DNA of 64,000 nucleotides from Isochrysis galbana (GCA_018136815.1 CM030945.1:1090605-1154604), one strand, 5' to 3'; positions 23,405-33,866 are shown, numbered from the stretch's first letter. Numbers and translations are program-made. Notes: a model not told the origin generated them from the letters alone.

Positions 23405-24562
23405 CTAGCCGGACCCCCCACCTAGCGAGCAGCTCTCAGTCCAGCTTGACTCGTCGTTACAGCTGGCAAAAATGCCGAACTTGCGCACGATGAGCGCAAC
23501 AATGGCTGCCATAAGCGCCAAGGCGAGCATGCCCAGCCAGTCGTGCTGAGGCGCGTGCGTCGGCACCTGCTCGGTGCGAGGCTGATGGAAGGTCGAGCCC
23601 CTTGGCGCGTTTCTCACCGCAGAGTCGGAGGGCGGCACAGCGGCGGGGGCGCGCAAGGGCGCCGTGAGGGAAGAATTTTGCAATGGGCCCGGCGCATCTG
23701 CGCCGTTCCATCCCTCGGCCCGGTTCGCGTCGGAAGCGGTCAGAGAGCAGTGGACCGCCGGCGCGGATGCAGACGCGGAGGTGACATCAGAGTGGGAGTC
23801 CGCTGGCCGTGCGAGGTCGTGCGGCGAGCACGAACATCCCGGCGCGGCGTCTTCGGGCTGTGAAGCACTACCCTCCTCAGCTGCAGACGTGCCATGTGGA
23901 GCGCGCTGTGGCGCCGGCGCACCCGGATTGGCCGTGTGCGGCGTGGCGACAGAGCTGGCCCCCGCGCTGTCTTCTTTTACTGATCCCTCGGAGTGCGCTA
24001 CCAGCTGAAGCTGCTTTGCCGCCTCCGCCGCCTCTGTCCGCAGTTCCATTGCACGTGCGCTCTCGCCTTCTTGACTTGCATTCGGTGGCAGCGCTTCAGC
24101 CATCGTGCAGTTACACTTGGGGCATCGCCATGCAAGCGAGCGGGCGGCGAGAACGCGCCGCTCGTCATCCGAGTAGTCGAGTCCCGCCAACGCCCCCTCG
24201 GCCTTCGTGGGGAAGAATGCGATGAGCGCGGTGAGAATTGTCCTCACTCCCCATGCCGGCTGCCATGACTCCGGATGGTGCGCTGAGATGGAGAGGCAGA
24301 TCTTCTTTCCGGTCTCGAACCGTCCGTTTGGCGTGAGCAGGTAGATAGACGGTGGCTTGAATGGGTACTCTGCCGGCAGCACAATCCTGCCGTGGTAGAG
24401 CCCACCCTGGAATGGAGTGCCCTCTGCGCCCCTCAACGTGAAGTGCCATTCAAAGAGGTTGTCTTCGAGCGGGGAGGCACTGAAGTGGGCGGAGGGCCAT
24501 TGGACGAGCTCGCGCGCCTCGGCGAGGATGCGCTTGACTGAGCGGGAGTTGACGTTGGCCAT
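23405..24562 (-). CDS. Tail-anchored ubiquitin-conjugating enzyme E2 (UBE2J/UBC6 type)
   Basis: Single-exon gene, 385 aa. It starts MANVNSRSVKRILAEARELV at ATG 24562; upstream in-frame residues come from a low-complexity 5' flank and are not taken as coding. The UBC fold carries EDNLFEWHFTLRG, GGLYHGRIVLPAEYPFKPPS and GKKICLSISAHHPESWQPAW, with the catalytic cysteine at residue 89. The pattern is that of the ERAD-linked UBE2J family. A long Ser/Ala/Pro-rich linker leads to one hydrophobic segment near the C-terminus (MLALALMAAIVALIVRKFGI), the expected ER tail anchor. The role, known for the family, is to charge and transfer ubiquitin at the ER membrane. The 5' flank (24563-24930) is a GA/GGGA low-complexity tract. 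Confidence 0.93.
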   Translation of the reverse strand: MANVNSRSVKRILAEARELVQWPSAHFSASPLEDNLFEWHFTLRGAEGTPFQGGLYHGRIVLPAEYPFKPPSIYLLTPNGRFETGKKICLSISAHHPESWQPAWGVRTILTALIAFFPTKAEGALAGLDYSDDERRVLAARSLAWRCPKCNCTMAEALPPNASQEGESARAMELRTEAAEAAKQLQLVAHSEGSVKEDSAGASSVATPHTANPGAPAPQRAPHGTSAAEEGSASQPEDAAPGCSCSPHDLARPADSHSDVTSASASAPAVHCSLTASDANRAEGWNGADAPGPLQNSSLTAPLRAPAAVPPSDSAVRNAPRGSTFHQPRTEQVPTHAPQHDWLGMLALALMAAIVALIVRKFGIFASCNDESSWTESCSLGGGSG

Positions 24563-24564
24563 GG

Positions 24565-24755
24565 GGGCGGGAGGGGGGGGGGTAGGGGAGGTAGGGGAGA
24601 AGGGGAGAGAGGCGAGGGCTGGGGACGGGGCGGTGGGGGAAGGAGACGGGGGAAGGAGAGTGGGGGAAGAGAGAAGGGAGGAAGAAAGAAGGGACGGGAA
24701 GAAAGAGAAGTGTGCTCGGAAGAAGAGAAGGACAGCGGGAAGACAGAGAGAGGGG

Positions 24756-24789
<34 letters not shown>

Positions 24790-25228
24790 GGTGAGGACGA
24801 GAGGTGTGGCACACGTCGTGGGTGTGTTGACGGACTACTCCCTCAGTTCTTTGAGGGGAGAGAGAGAGAGAGAGAGAGCAGAGAGGAGAGAGGTCGAGAG
24901 GAGGATGGGGGGGAGACAGGAGATAGAGTAAGAGATAGACACAGGAAAGAGGTAGATAAAGGAACACGGGCCCCAGAAGAGGCGATGGCAAAATGAGGAG
25001 ACCAACATGTTGATATGTGAGTCCAGTGTACAAAACAAACGAGAGAAGGAGGACCGCGGGCCCATTTTTATCTCTCCCTTCTCTTCCCCACCACATGATA
25101 GAAATACATTATTTTGTAAACTCTCTGCTGTTGAAAGTCGTAGTCTCTTTTTCTTTATTCCCTTCCCTCGCGTACGCGGGATGTCTCTCTCTCTCTCTCT
25201 CCCCCCCCCCCTCTTTCTCTCTCTCTCT

Positions 25229-25259
<31 letters not shown>

Positions 25260-25460
25260 CCCCCCGCTTCTTTCTCTCTCTCTCTCTCCCTCTCTCTCTC
25301 CCCCCCCCCCCCCCCCCCCCCCCTTCCCCCCCTCCCTGCTCGCCCTTCTGGCGATCTCATCCTCATTCTCTCTCGCCCTCTTCCCACATTTCTTCTCTCG
25401 TCCACTCTCTCTCTCTCTCTCCTCTCTCTCTCTCCCTCGCTCCGTCTCTCTTCACCGGCC
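24565..25460. repeat. Purine/pyrimidine low-complexity region between divergent genes
   Basis: Plus-strand purine tracts (24565-24930) are followed by pyrimidine tracts (25186-25460) with CT microsatellites and long C runs. It lies between the minus-strand E2 gene and the plus-strand PNUTS-like gene, so it may hold both promoters. No coding frame is credible here. A splice-donor-like CAGGTGAGA at 25472 could end a 5' UTR exon of the PNUTS-like gene. Confidence 0.5.
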
Positions 25461-25864
25461 TCCTGCTGCCCCAGGTGAGATGGGGGAAGGGGGCCAAGGG
25501 GGAGGGGAGGTTCGCGCCCCCTCTGGGCCGACGCATAGAGCGCGGGGAGAGGCGGCCTGGCCAAGGGGGGAGAGGCTCACACGTACTGATGCAGGCACGC
25601 TCTTCCTCTCGCCCCCTCCCGACCTTGCCCCCTGCCCCCCCCTCTCTCTCCCCCCACCCCCCTTTCATCATTCGGCTGGCGCTCTGGGGGAGGGAGAGGG
25701 AAGGGGAGGAGGAGAGGGAGAGGGAGGGGCCGGAAGGCGGAGAGGATCTGTATAGACAGGGAGGTTACGGTTTCCAAGTGATGGGGAGGTAGGAGGAGGA
25801 CGGGACATGGGGAGGATAGAGACGGTCGAGGCGCACTCGGCAGTGCAGTGGGGTCGCCGCTGCA

Positions 25865-26158
25865 TCAGTTGGCAGCCATATGCGCCTTGGGCGAGAATTC
25901 CGCCCGAGCATTGGAATCTTTGGACCACTTCGTCTGATACTCGTAGCCGTTGTCCTGCCAGCTCACTCTCTTGGTATTGATTTTGCGTGCCCTCAGGCTA
26001 ACAAGGGGCGGTGCCGTTGCACCCCCCGGGGACGGCGTGGCGGCATGGCCGATGTGAGCGCCGTGAGCCTTGCCCTGGCATCCAGCACGCACGCGACGCC
26101 GAGACGCGGCCGGCGGGGCCTGCGCCGTCCTACTAAACGCGCGACGCTCGCGCTGCAC
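25865..26158 (-). CDS. Small ORF with an RVSW motif, antisense to the PNUTS 5' flank
   Basis: 97-codon minus-strand frame whose last 40 residues look protein-like: INTKRVSWQDNGYEYQTKWS and a C-terminus ending HMAAN. KRVSW (25972-25958) fits the RVxF/W docking motif for protein phosphatase 1. The same motif, FKRVSW, is in the PNUTS-like protein encoded by the adjacent gene. The N-terminal half is Arg/Ala-rich and may not be coding; a possible acceptor lies at TTGTTAG just before the good region. Could be the last exon of a small gene or a coincidence. Confidence 0.3.
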   Translation of the reverse strand: MQRERRAFSRTAQAPPAASRRRVRAGCQGKAHGAHIGHAATPSPGGATAPPLVSLRARKINTKRVSWQDNGYEYQTKWSKDSNARAEFSPKAHMAAN

Positions 26159-26229
26159 GCTCTCGCCCCTGCACGCTGCCTACAGCATGGCACATAGACT
26201 GACCCTCCTTTTGGTCCCCTTGTTTGTAG

Positions 26230-28614
26230 GAGTTTGTGGGACAGATGGCAGAACTGATGGGCATGGATGACTCGATCAAGGGCAAGCAGGAGATGAGTAA
26301 AATGATCGATCTGCTCGAGTCTGACGTCGTTGGCGGGAAGCTAGACTCCACCGGGCGCATTCTCGCTGTGCATGCACTCATGAGCACGAGCGACCAGGCG
26401 CTCCTCCAAGACTTCGCGAACTCGGGAGCTCTTAGTAGGGTGGAGAAGTGGCTTGGGGCTAGCCACGCATCTGCTAGGCACGATGAGACGCAGAAACTCC
26501 TCGCGCTCCTAGAGCACATTCCAATCTCCGTTAGCTCTCTAATGCACTCGGGTGTGGGGAAAACGGTCAACAAGGTGCGAAAATCCGATGACTCAGCAGT
26601 GCAGCTTGCTGCTGCGGAGCTGCTTCGGCTCTGGAAGGCACTGGCTGAAAACAGGGAGGTGCCGCCCGCCGTGAAGCGTCCTGCGCAGGGCGCATCGGAA
26701 GGAGAGGCAAAGCGCGTCAAGCCGTCCGCCGTCGTCCCGACGACGAACAATGACGCTGCGGGCTTGGATGCCGCTCTGGCGGGTTTGGGCGCCCCCAAGA
26801 AGGCATCGCTTCGGCCTGAGCCCACCCGGCCTCGAGCGCCCACACCACCGACATCGCTTGGCGCGACACCGCGGGGCCTTACAGCGTCTGCCGCCGCGCC
26901 GAGCGTGGTGAAATCAGACCCTCTGTCGCCCATCAATGTTGACGTGGTGCGTCCTACGCCGGCGCATACGAGCAGCCCCTCCCATCGCCTCACGCCCACC
27001 GACGCGGCCAGCCACCCTGCGCCTGCGCGAAAGCCCCCATCCTTTAAGCGCGTCTCGTGGAAGTCGGCGGACGAACTTGTGGAGACGCGCGAGTACATTG
27101 TGGAAGACAAGAAAGGAACAACATCCTCGTGGGGCGACCTGCTCCAGGCCGAACGCGAGCGCGAACGGCGCGCAATGCAGCAGCGGCTTGCCAACGAGAT
27201 CGACCCGTGGGCCATAGGCGCAGCCGAGACGGCTGACCCCGCACCGCTCTCTGCCCATGCGGGTGAGGTGCAGCAGACTGGGTGCCTGGAGGCGCCGACT
27301 GCATCGGCTGCGGCCCAAACGCCAGCGACACCCCGAATCGAGCCGGCGATCGCGTGGTATATACCCGCCGTACTCGACGAGATGTTTTGGCCGACCATGC
27401 GGGGGGACGAGAGCACAGAGCGCGAGGCGCAACAGCAGCGCCGCCGTACAAGGCCAGAACTTGTTTACCGCCGCACGCAGGACCTGAAGGGCGGGCCAGC
27501 TCCGCCCCCCCCTCACCACGAAAGGGGACTGGCGCCCACCGTGTTCCCGTTCGACGCACCTGTGGAGGCGCCACAGGCTCCCCCTCAAGATCCGCCTGCC
27601 GTCGCGCCGCTGCTCCCGTCCAACTTCCCAACGCAGCAGCCTGAGATGGCGACAGGCACGACTCCCGCTCGAACTCCCGAGGTAGCGGGCGCTGAGGCCG
27701 TGCCAATGGCCGGACCTCAGACTGGATTATCGCAGCAGCAGCTCATGATGATGCGTCTAGGAGGCCTCGGTGGCGGCATCACGGGCGGATGCATGCCAGG
27801 CCAGCCGAGCGGTCCTATGAGCCCCTTCGGCTCTCTGGCGGGAACCGGTTTTGGCGGTTCAACCGGCAGTGTCGCCCTAGGTAATGGGCTCAGTGGTTCG
27901 GTAGGCGGCGTCGGTCTCAACAGCGTCAGTCTTGGTACGATCGGCCCGGGCGGCACCGGTCTGGGCGGGACCGGGCTTACGAGCGCTGCAGGGAGCGTCG
28001 GCCTCGGCGTTGGGGGAGGCATGGGCCTAATGGACAAGCTGCTCGAGCAACAGAAGCAGCAAAGCGCCAACACTGTGAGCCCCGCCACCATCTGTGACAT
28101 TCAGCTCTTCATTTTAAGTTAGGGAGGGGAGTTTTTTAAAGCTGTGGATGGGAGTGGGATGTACAACAACTGCCACCGGCACTGGCCTCTAGCGGATTCC
28201 GCTTGTGCAGCTAGGCGGCTTGTGCTTACGCAGCCGTGTCACACACCACACACGCGGCCGGGCTTCTGTGCTCATCTGCATCGTACGCACGCCTCAGCAC
28301 ACACTCTCCCGTGTACATACCTTCAGGGAGCCGCGCTTGCTCGCGGCACAGGGCCTGGTGGCCGTCCGGCCGGTTTTGGCCAGCAACGGGGCGACATGGC
28401 GCAACACCCTAAATACAAGACGAAGCCGTGTCGGTACTTTGCGAGCGGAGGTTGCAAAAATGGCGACGGCTGTTCTTTCTTACATGACCCAAACAACTTG
28501 GGCACACCCGCGGACTGGGGCAACTATATCCCCTCCAAAGGGGGGCAGCAACAAGCAAATGGGATGATCGATTACAATCGAGCAGGGACCGGCTATGGTT
28601 ACGGCCGAGGGTGA
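26230..28614 (+). CDS. PNUTS/PPP1R10-like protein phosphatase 1 regulatory subunit
   Basis: Exons 26230-28074 and 28327-28614, 252-bp GT-AG intron, phase 0. The first exon begins at an acceptor (TTTGTAG before GAGTTTGTG), so a short upstream exon is possible; otherwise ATG 26245 is the start (705 aa). Residues about 15-135 form a TFIIS N-terminal (LW) domain: ILAVHALMSTSDQALLQDFA, VEKWLGA, LLALLEHIPISVSSL and LAAAELLRLWKAL. At residue 268 is KRVSW, matching the RVxF/W phosphatase-1 motif that PNUTS carries after its LW domain. A Pro-rich linker and a Gly-rich region follow. The C-terminus has a CCCH finger, C-x7-C-x5-C-x3-H (CRYFASGGCKNGDGCSFLH), and Gly/Tyr-rich tail. This domain order is that of PNUTS, a nuclear PP1 partner in transcription termination. 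Orthology is inferred. Confidence 0.85.
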
Positions 28615-29770
28615 TCATGACCATGTTTTTTTGCCTTTTTGACTAGCGTTACGAAAAGCACGCTTCCCACTCTCCACCTCCCTATGGTGAGAGGTGCGAG
28701 CCTATAAGCCAGATCGTGCATTTATTCCGCACTTGAACACGACAGCTGCGCATATTGATGTGGCCTTGTGCGCCGCTGCACTTTGCTTTTTGGCGAGCTT
28801 GAACAAACACACCGTACGGCGGCACAGCTCAATCATTGGGCGCCAAGTCCGATTCTGACCAATCACAATCAATGATGAATCAAAGCGGCGCTTTTTAGGG
28901 AAGAGAAGAATTTGATCAAAAGCGCATTGTTTACGTTTGCGTCTTGGGTTTGTAGCCTTTTGCTGCAATTCACTTGCATTCTGACTTCCAAATGTACACT
29001 TCACATTTTGTGATCTGTACGTGCCGAACACGGGTGTGCCTCCAAGTGCTATCTATTGAAGTGGAGGGCGTTCGTGGAAATGGCGGGCGTAGCACCAAGA
29101 GGGAGCTGTGCGAGAATTAGCCCGCGCAGTGGAACAACGAAGACTTATGACTTGTGGGAGTAGCCGAGGGCAGGGCATCTGAGGTCGCAACCAAGAGAGC
29201 GAGCGCGTACCGCACGACCAAGAGGTGGCAAGGCGTCACGCGCTTCTACTTTATCTACTTGCTGTTGACAGTGGGGCTAAATCAAAGCAAGCCCAAGGGG
29301 GAAAGGAGCGACGAGGAGGGCAAAGCAAGCGAAAACATTGCAGCACAACCGGTAGCAAAGTTAAAAAAGATCGGAGCAGAGCAAAGAAAGCTATAACCAA
29401 CAAGCCAAAACGCAACGGCAAACTTAAGCCTAGGATTTCATTCACATTTCATTATTCATTATTCATTCGCAGGTGGTGGCGACGAAAATGAAGCGGGAAG
29501 AAAAAGAATTGAGAGCCTGTTGGATGTTGGCGAGAAAGGAACGAGAACGAGGCCGTGGTATACGACCGTTCTCCAAGGTTATGTGTCACATTCGCGAGGA
29601 CTTAACGTCACAAAGCCATAAGGCAAAAGAGTAGCAGAGTACTAGAGAAGAAGAAGGCAAAAGAAAAAGATGATGAAGAACGAAAAGGAAAAGGAAAAGG
29701 ACGATGTGATAGAAGGTAGAAAAGAAACAACGAATAAAAAGGGGTGCTCCAGGCCCCAGGGTGATCAAAA
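28615..29770. other. Intergenic, AT-richer than surroundings
   Basis: Contains a minus-strand frame at 28702-29031 (109 codons, basic, no recognised family), which I do not call a gene. Otherwise nothing identified. Confidence 0.4.
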
Positions 29771-29937
29771 TTACAAAATAGTCTCGCCGCGCACGCGCCA
29801 CTGGAGACTGGGCACGGGACGTAGCATGGAGAGGGATCACAAGTCACAGGGCAGGGGGTCACAGTTACAGACTTCGGACATCGGGATCGGGGGGGGAGGG
29901 AAAACCAAAAACCAACGGGACCAAGGGCTTTCATGCA

Positions 29938-30085
29938 ACTTGCGTCAAGGAGAAAGATTCCCTCACCCAAGCAGCGAATCTAAATCGATCTCCTAGGGGA
30001 GATGGCAAACCAAGGACCAAGGAGAAAGATTCCCTCACTCAAGCAGCGAACCTAAATCGATCTCCAAGGGGAGATGGCAAACCAA
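29938..30085. repeat. Tandem duplication, ~70-bp unit
   Basis: AAGGAGAAAGATTCCCTCAC, then CAAGCAGCGAA and CTAAATCGATCTCC and GGGGAGATGGCAAACCAA occur twice in a row (about 29948 and 30018), nearly identical. It abuts repeat R3. Confidence 0.75.
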
Positions 30086-30089
30086 ACCT

Positions 30090-30348
30090 GATTGCCTCCA
30101 GAAGCAGGTAAAGAAACGCGGGGAGATAGCGAATTAAACCTTTTTTGCAAGGCGCCTGGCGCCTGGGAGGGAGAAAGGTGGGGAAACTTCCCTTCTCTTC
30201 GAGAGAAAGAGAGAGGGCGCTCCACAACCCTAGATCCTCGGCGTCCACGCGAAGTTTTTGACCGAGAACGAGAACGAGGGGATTATAACGATAAATACCG
30301 AACGAAGAGAAGAGAGAAGCCTAACGAGCGTCGATTCGCGAACGCGAC
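30090..30348. repeat. Repeat R3, copy 2
   Basis: Matches 54725-55011 along its length: GAAGCAG.TAAAGAA, GAATTAAACC, GGCGCCTGGGAGG, AAAGGTGGGGAAACTTCCCT, AGAGAAAGAGAGAGGGCGCT, CCGAGAACGAGA and GTCGATTCGCGAA.GCGAC. It joins directly to an ORF2-like sequence at about 30348. Confidence 0.7.
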
Positions 30349-31030
30349 AGTAAGCCGCCGACGTTTGTTTTCGGCCTTTTGTCGTAGGGCTTTTGTTAGT
30401 TGTTCCACCCCTGTCTTGTCGAGATCCGTTTTGCCGTCCAGTGTGTATTCGTCTGGGAGTGGGTACTCCGTCCTTTTGTTGGATTTGTACCCCTCCCCCC
30501 ACTTCGCCGGTGGGGATGGGTCGAGATTGGTCGGCGCGGTTTGCGCGCGGTCTCCTATAATTGGGGTGCCTATATACGAGAGTTCTACGTCGTACCACGT
30601 GTCGTTTATCTTGGCGAAGTATTCGCCGTCTTGGGTTATGTGTATTGTTGTCCTCGGTGCTTTCGCATCCGAACATTCGGGCGCCGCACCCTCGCTCGTT
30701 TGGGCGACGGTGTCCCCTTGCAGTGTCGATCCCATTATGTGTTGCGCGTGGTTTTTTATATTCTCCCATGTTTTTAGGAATTTGTCCCGTGGGATGTACT
30801 CGCCTTTGAATTGTATGTATGTATCGTTGTTTCTAAGATGTTGGTCACAGTCTTCCGCGGTAAACATTGTCGTACACGCAAAGTCTTTATATACGTTGTG
30901 AAGGGCATTGCACTCCAATTTACTCCATAGATAGCTCCGCCCACAGGGGGCTCATGTTTGGGCTGGCGTGTGTTGGGTTTCTCCAGATGGGTTGAGATAG
31001 GGCTCCTTCTTTGCTTTGCTCATTTTGGTC
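30348..31030 (-). pseudogene. ORF2-like post-RT region, copy 3 (broken)
   Basis: Minus-strand frame with EYIPRDKFLKTWENIKNHAQ and TEYPLPDEYTLDGKTDLDK, aligning to SVGPFLKSWEKISEW and TAYPLPQEYMLNG of the 510-aa ORF at 50058-51590. Upstream, IWRNPTHAS continues the alignment in another frame after an in-frame stop, so at least one frameshift is present. The 3' part with the zinc-binding motif is missing; the frame instead runs into repeat R3. Confidence 0.7.
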
Positions 31031-31136
31031 GGGACGAACCCTACCGACCTAGATGTGCCTGAGCTTCACCGTGTGGCCGCACGGCGAAGGACCTGGAGAT
31101 AAGAACCTGGAAATCGCATCATCTAGGATGAATGCG

Positions 31137-31474
31137 ACACCCCTGGCCCCCCCTGCCTCTCCCACGCTTGCCTCGCTGGCCATGGGAGCATGGGAGCCGC
31201 CCAAGGTCCCAGAGTCCTCTGTCTGCCTGGCGACCAGGGACCAGGGATGGGGGGGGAGTCAGCTCGAGGGCAAGCCCAGTCTGGGCGTGGGAATGCGAAT
31301 CGCGGCCCGCGCCCACTAGGGTTCTGGGCCAGAGTGATGATTGCCCAGCCCATGCCATAGGGCAGGGGCGCAGGGGCTGGGGTTGATTGTACGGGCCCAC
31401 CCCGGGGGGTGTCCGCGATGGAGAGAGGGGGGCGCGAGGCCCCCATTGACCCCCACTTATAAAAGCAGGTTGTA
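31137..31474 (-). mobile_element. Partial copy of the 59.7-kb retroposon type
   Basis: Reading the minus strand from 31474, it matches the first ~340 bp of the element at 59721: TTTTATAAGTGGGGGTCAAT, CTCTCTCCATCGCGGACACC, GGGTGGGCCCGTACAATCAA, CTCTGGCCCAGA and CCTAGTGGGCGCGGGCC. The match stops at about 31137. It carries the 5' end and lacks the 3' end. Confidence 0.75.
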
Positions 31475-32277
31475 GGTTGCGGGGGGCTGGTAGAATGCTT
31501 AGCGCTTAGCTCATGCCGAAGCTAAAGCGGCAGAGTTTGAGGTTGACCGACAGCAACCCAGGAGGGGAGTTGGAGCGCCCAGGGGGAAGGGCACAAGGCA
31601 TATCCCCCATGTAAACTAAGTATAAACTTGGTGGCGGCGGGCGCGGCACGCGTGTCACTGGCGCGAACGCATGTTTGCACCGCGCTCATCTACTAGACAT
31701 GTGGAGCATTAGCTGCGGCATACACCGCGGTCAGTGTACTTAGTTGATAGCTCAGTATAAGTAAGCAGCTCCATGCTCCTAGGCGGGGGATTGAAAGCAC
31801 ATGAACGGTATCGTATGGCGAACAGAGCTCTGCACGTGGGGTGACGGGGCGCGCACGCGTGTCATTGGCGCGAACGCATGTTTACCGCGCTTATCTGGAC
31901 ATGTGGAGCATTAGCTGCGACATACACCGTGGTCAGTGTGCAGGCCTTGCGGCGCGAGCACTGCAACAAGCACGTACCAGTGCATCCGTTGGCTGGAGCC
32001 CAAGCTCGCTCGGGCCATTGAGTAGGCAACAAGACGATGAGTGCGCCCCGTGGGGGTGCAATCTAAAGCACCTTGGAACATCAAGAGGGCAACAAACCAG
32101 GAGCGGTTCGCCGACTGTCAAGCGGGCGGCAATGCGGCCATCCGTCCGGCGGTGTACCGTTGGGAATGGTAGTCCAGGGTGGCACATTTCCAGCTCCTAG
32201 TGGCCACCGGCGCGAGCGGGCATAGCCTGCCTTTGCGAATGAGCACTGAGGGCAACGGGAGATGCATCGCTCACACA
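31475..32277. other. Intergenic with a tandem duplication
   Basis: Two ~95-bp segments, 31641-31741 and 31850-31942, share CACGCGTGTCA.TGGCGCGAA, CGCATGTTT, ACATGTGGAGCATTAGCTGC and CATACACCG.GGTCAGTGT. Plus-strand frames here are not recognised. No gene called. Confidence 0.6.
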
Positions 32278-33207
32278 TCACAGCTCAGGCTTCCCGCCGG
32301 GCCGGCGCACCGCACCCAAGGCGCGCTGGATGCTGTGAATCGTCGGTATAACGAGCGGGGTCTGCTCGACGTATTCCTGGTACCGCGGGTCGAAGCCATA
32401 CTTGGATTTAGCCAACTCGACAGTGTTGCCCATGGCGCCCGTTGCTTGGGCATAGAAAAGGCTGATCATGAAAATGGGCGATGCGCAGCTGGCAAGCAGG
32501 CGGAACCAACCGGTGGCGAGCCCACCGGCGGGAGAGAGGAGCGTGGGCGCATTGAGCGCCGTAATTGCTGTCCAGACCAGCAGGTTGCCCGCGTAATTTG
32601 GGTGCTGGGAGATGCTCCACACGCCAGTATCGCAAAACTTGCCTCTGTTTTCCGGATTGCTCTTGAACCAGTATTTTTGGATGTCGGCGGCTGTCTCGAG
32701 ACAGAATCCGATGCCGAAGCTGAGGAGACTGAGGCCAGTCAACAGGGGTGTAGGCGGCGGCCGCACGCTCAGCGGCACGCCCGCCGCGAGGGTGTGCGGC
32801 AGTGAGACGACAAAGCCCCACAGGAAGGAGATGGTCCAGAAGCCAGCAGCGCCCGATGTGGTACTGAGCGTCTCCTCCAGCCGTGCGTCGCGGCCGGAGC
32901 CAGCACAAGCACGGTAAAAGAGGAACGCGGCGAGCTTGCTCGACCACAGGGCGATGGCGCCCGCTGAGAGCCGCTGGCGGAGCTCTGTGCCACGGAGTGA
33001 GAGGGCCGCGAGTGCGAAGACGCCCGTTCCAATCAGGTCGAGGTGAAGGTGAGAGCCAGTGGCTAGCGAGATTCCGAAGCCGAGAGCATTGGCCGCACCG
33101 AAAGCACCGGCTGACGTCGCAAGCGCCGCCGGTGCGCCCAGCGCCGCCGCCGGCGTGGCGGAGACGGCGGCGCGAGCCGCACCAGACGCGAGGCGGCGGC
33201 CGAACAT
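32278..33207 (-). CDS. DUF1295 / steroid 5-alpha-reductase-like membrane protein
   Basis: Single exon, 309 aa from ATG 33207 (MFGRRLASGAARAAVSATPA). The N-terminus is Ala/Arg-rich with hydroxylated residues and could be a mitochondrial or plastid targeting peptide. Several hydrophobic helices follow. The C-terminal family signature is clear: KYWFKSNPENRGKFCDTGVW, then SISQHPNYAGNLLVW, and a final YQEYVEQTPLVIP. These are the usual NADPH-side motifs of the DUF1295/ICMT-like fold. Proteins of this family are integral membrane enzymes, many of unknown substrate, so I assign no reaction. The 5' flank (33265-33425) contains a repeat shared with the 5' flank of the TPR gene. Confidence 0.9.
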   Translation of the reverse strand: MFGRRLASGAARAAVSATPAAALGAPAALATSAGAFGAANALGFGISLATGSHLHLDLIGTGVFALAALSLRGTELRQRLSAGAIALWSSKLAAFLFYRACAGSGRDARLEETLSTTSGAAGFWTISFLWGFVVSLPHTLAAGVPLSVRPPPTPLLTGLSLLSFGIGFCLETAADIQKYWFKSNPENRGKFCDTGVWSISQHPNYAGNLLVWTAITALNAPTLLSPAGGLATGWFRLLASCASPIFMISLFYAQATGAMGNTVELAKSKYGFDPRYQEYVEQTPLVIPTIHSIQRALGAVRRPGGKPEL

Positions 33208-33264
33208 CGCGCGCCGTCTTAAACCTCTGTGAGGGTCACTGGTCACTGACGCCTCTCCCCCCTA

Positions 33265-33425
33265 TCAGAGTCGGAGTTTTCTTTTTGTACTCATTGAATC
33301 CTAGAGCCGAGGGACCATGCCTCGTCGCCAACGGAGCCCCTACCCCTTCCCCCGCGATGGGGGTGTGCGTGGTTGGTGCATGGCTCGTCCGGTGTATGTG
33401 GCTAGGGATGCTAGCCAACAACCAA
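33265..33425 (+). repeat. Upstream repeat shared with 21.1 kb
   Basis: Counterpart of 21030-21200. Shared order: GAGTTTTCTT, GAGGGAC, GAGCCCCTAC, CGCGATGGGGGTGTGCG, GGTTGGT, CGTCC, GTGTA, TGTGGCTAGG. It also contains a hairpin, CTAGGGATGCTAG. Confidence 0.5.
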
Positions 33426-33544
33426 CAAGACCTTCTACAAGACTACAATTTCTAACAACTAACATGGTACGCGGTACGCCCGCCGAGAACCCAGAAACCA
33501 GAGACCGGAGCCAGAGCCAGAGACCGGAGGGCAGAGGCAAAGGG

Positions 33545-33866
33545 CACATATCGAATAGCCAGGAACCGCCCGGCCAGCCACCAGCCACGCCAATCGAGCG
33601 CGAAGCGCCCGAAAGCCGCGTCGAAATCCGCAGCCGCGGCGGCCCAAAGCACGCGCGCTAACGTCCGCCGCCGGACGCCCGGAGAGCCCAACCAACTTCG
33701 AACCGAGCCCGGGCGCGCTGCGCGCTGCGAGAACATTCTTGGTCGTCAGCCCGGTGCCCGGCCCGCGGCACATATCGAATAGCCAGGAACCGCCCAGCCA
33801 GTCACGCCAATCGAGCGCGACGCGCCCGCAAGCCGCAGGCCGCGTCGAAATCGGCAGCAGCGGCGT
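33545..33866. repeat. Direct repeats of ~100 bp, 225 bp apart
   Basis: GGCACATATCGAATAGCCAG begins both copies (33544 and 33769) and the similarity continues through CAATCGAGCGCGA, GCGCCCG and GCCGCGTCGAAATC. Non-coding in appearance. Confidence 0.7.

Noticed and set aside
26133..27706. Minus-strand frames up to 427 codons
   Set aside because: Antisense of the PNUTS-like exon, where GC-rich codons leave few stops. No recognisable domains.
32179..32917. Plus-strand frames over the DUF1295 gene
   Set aside because: Shadow frames. The minus strand has a clear family signature.
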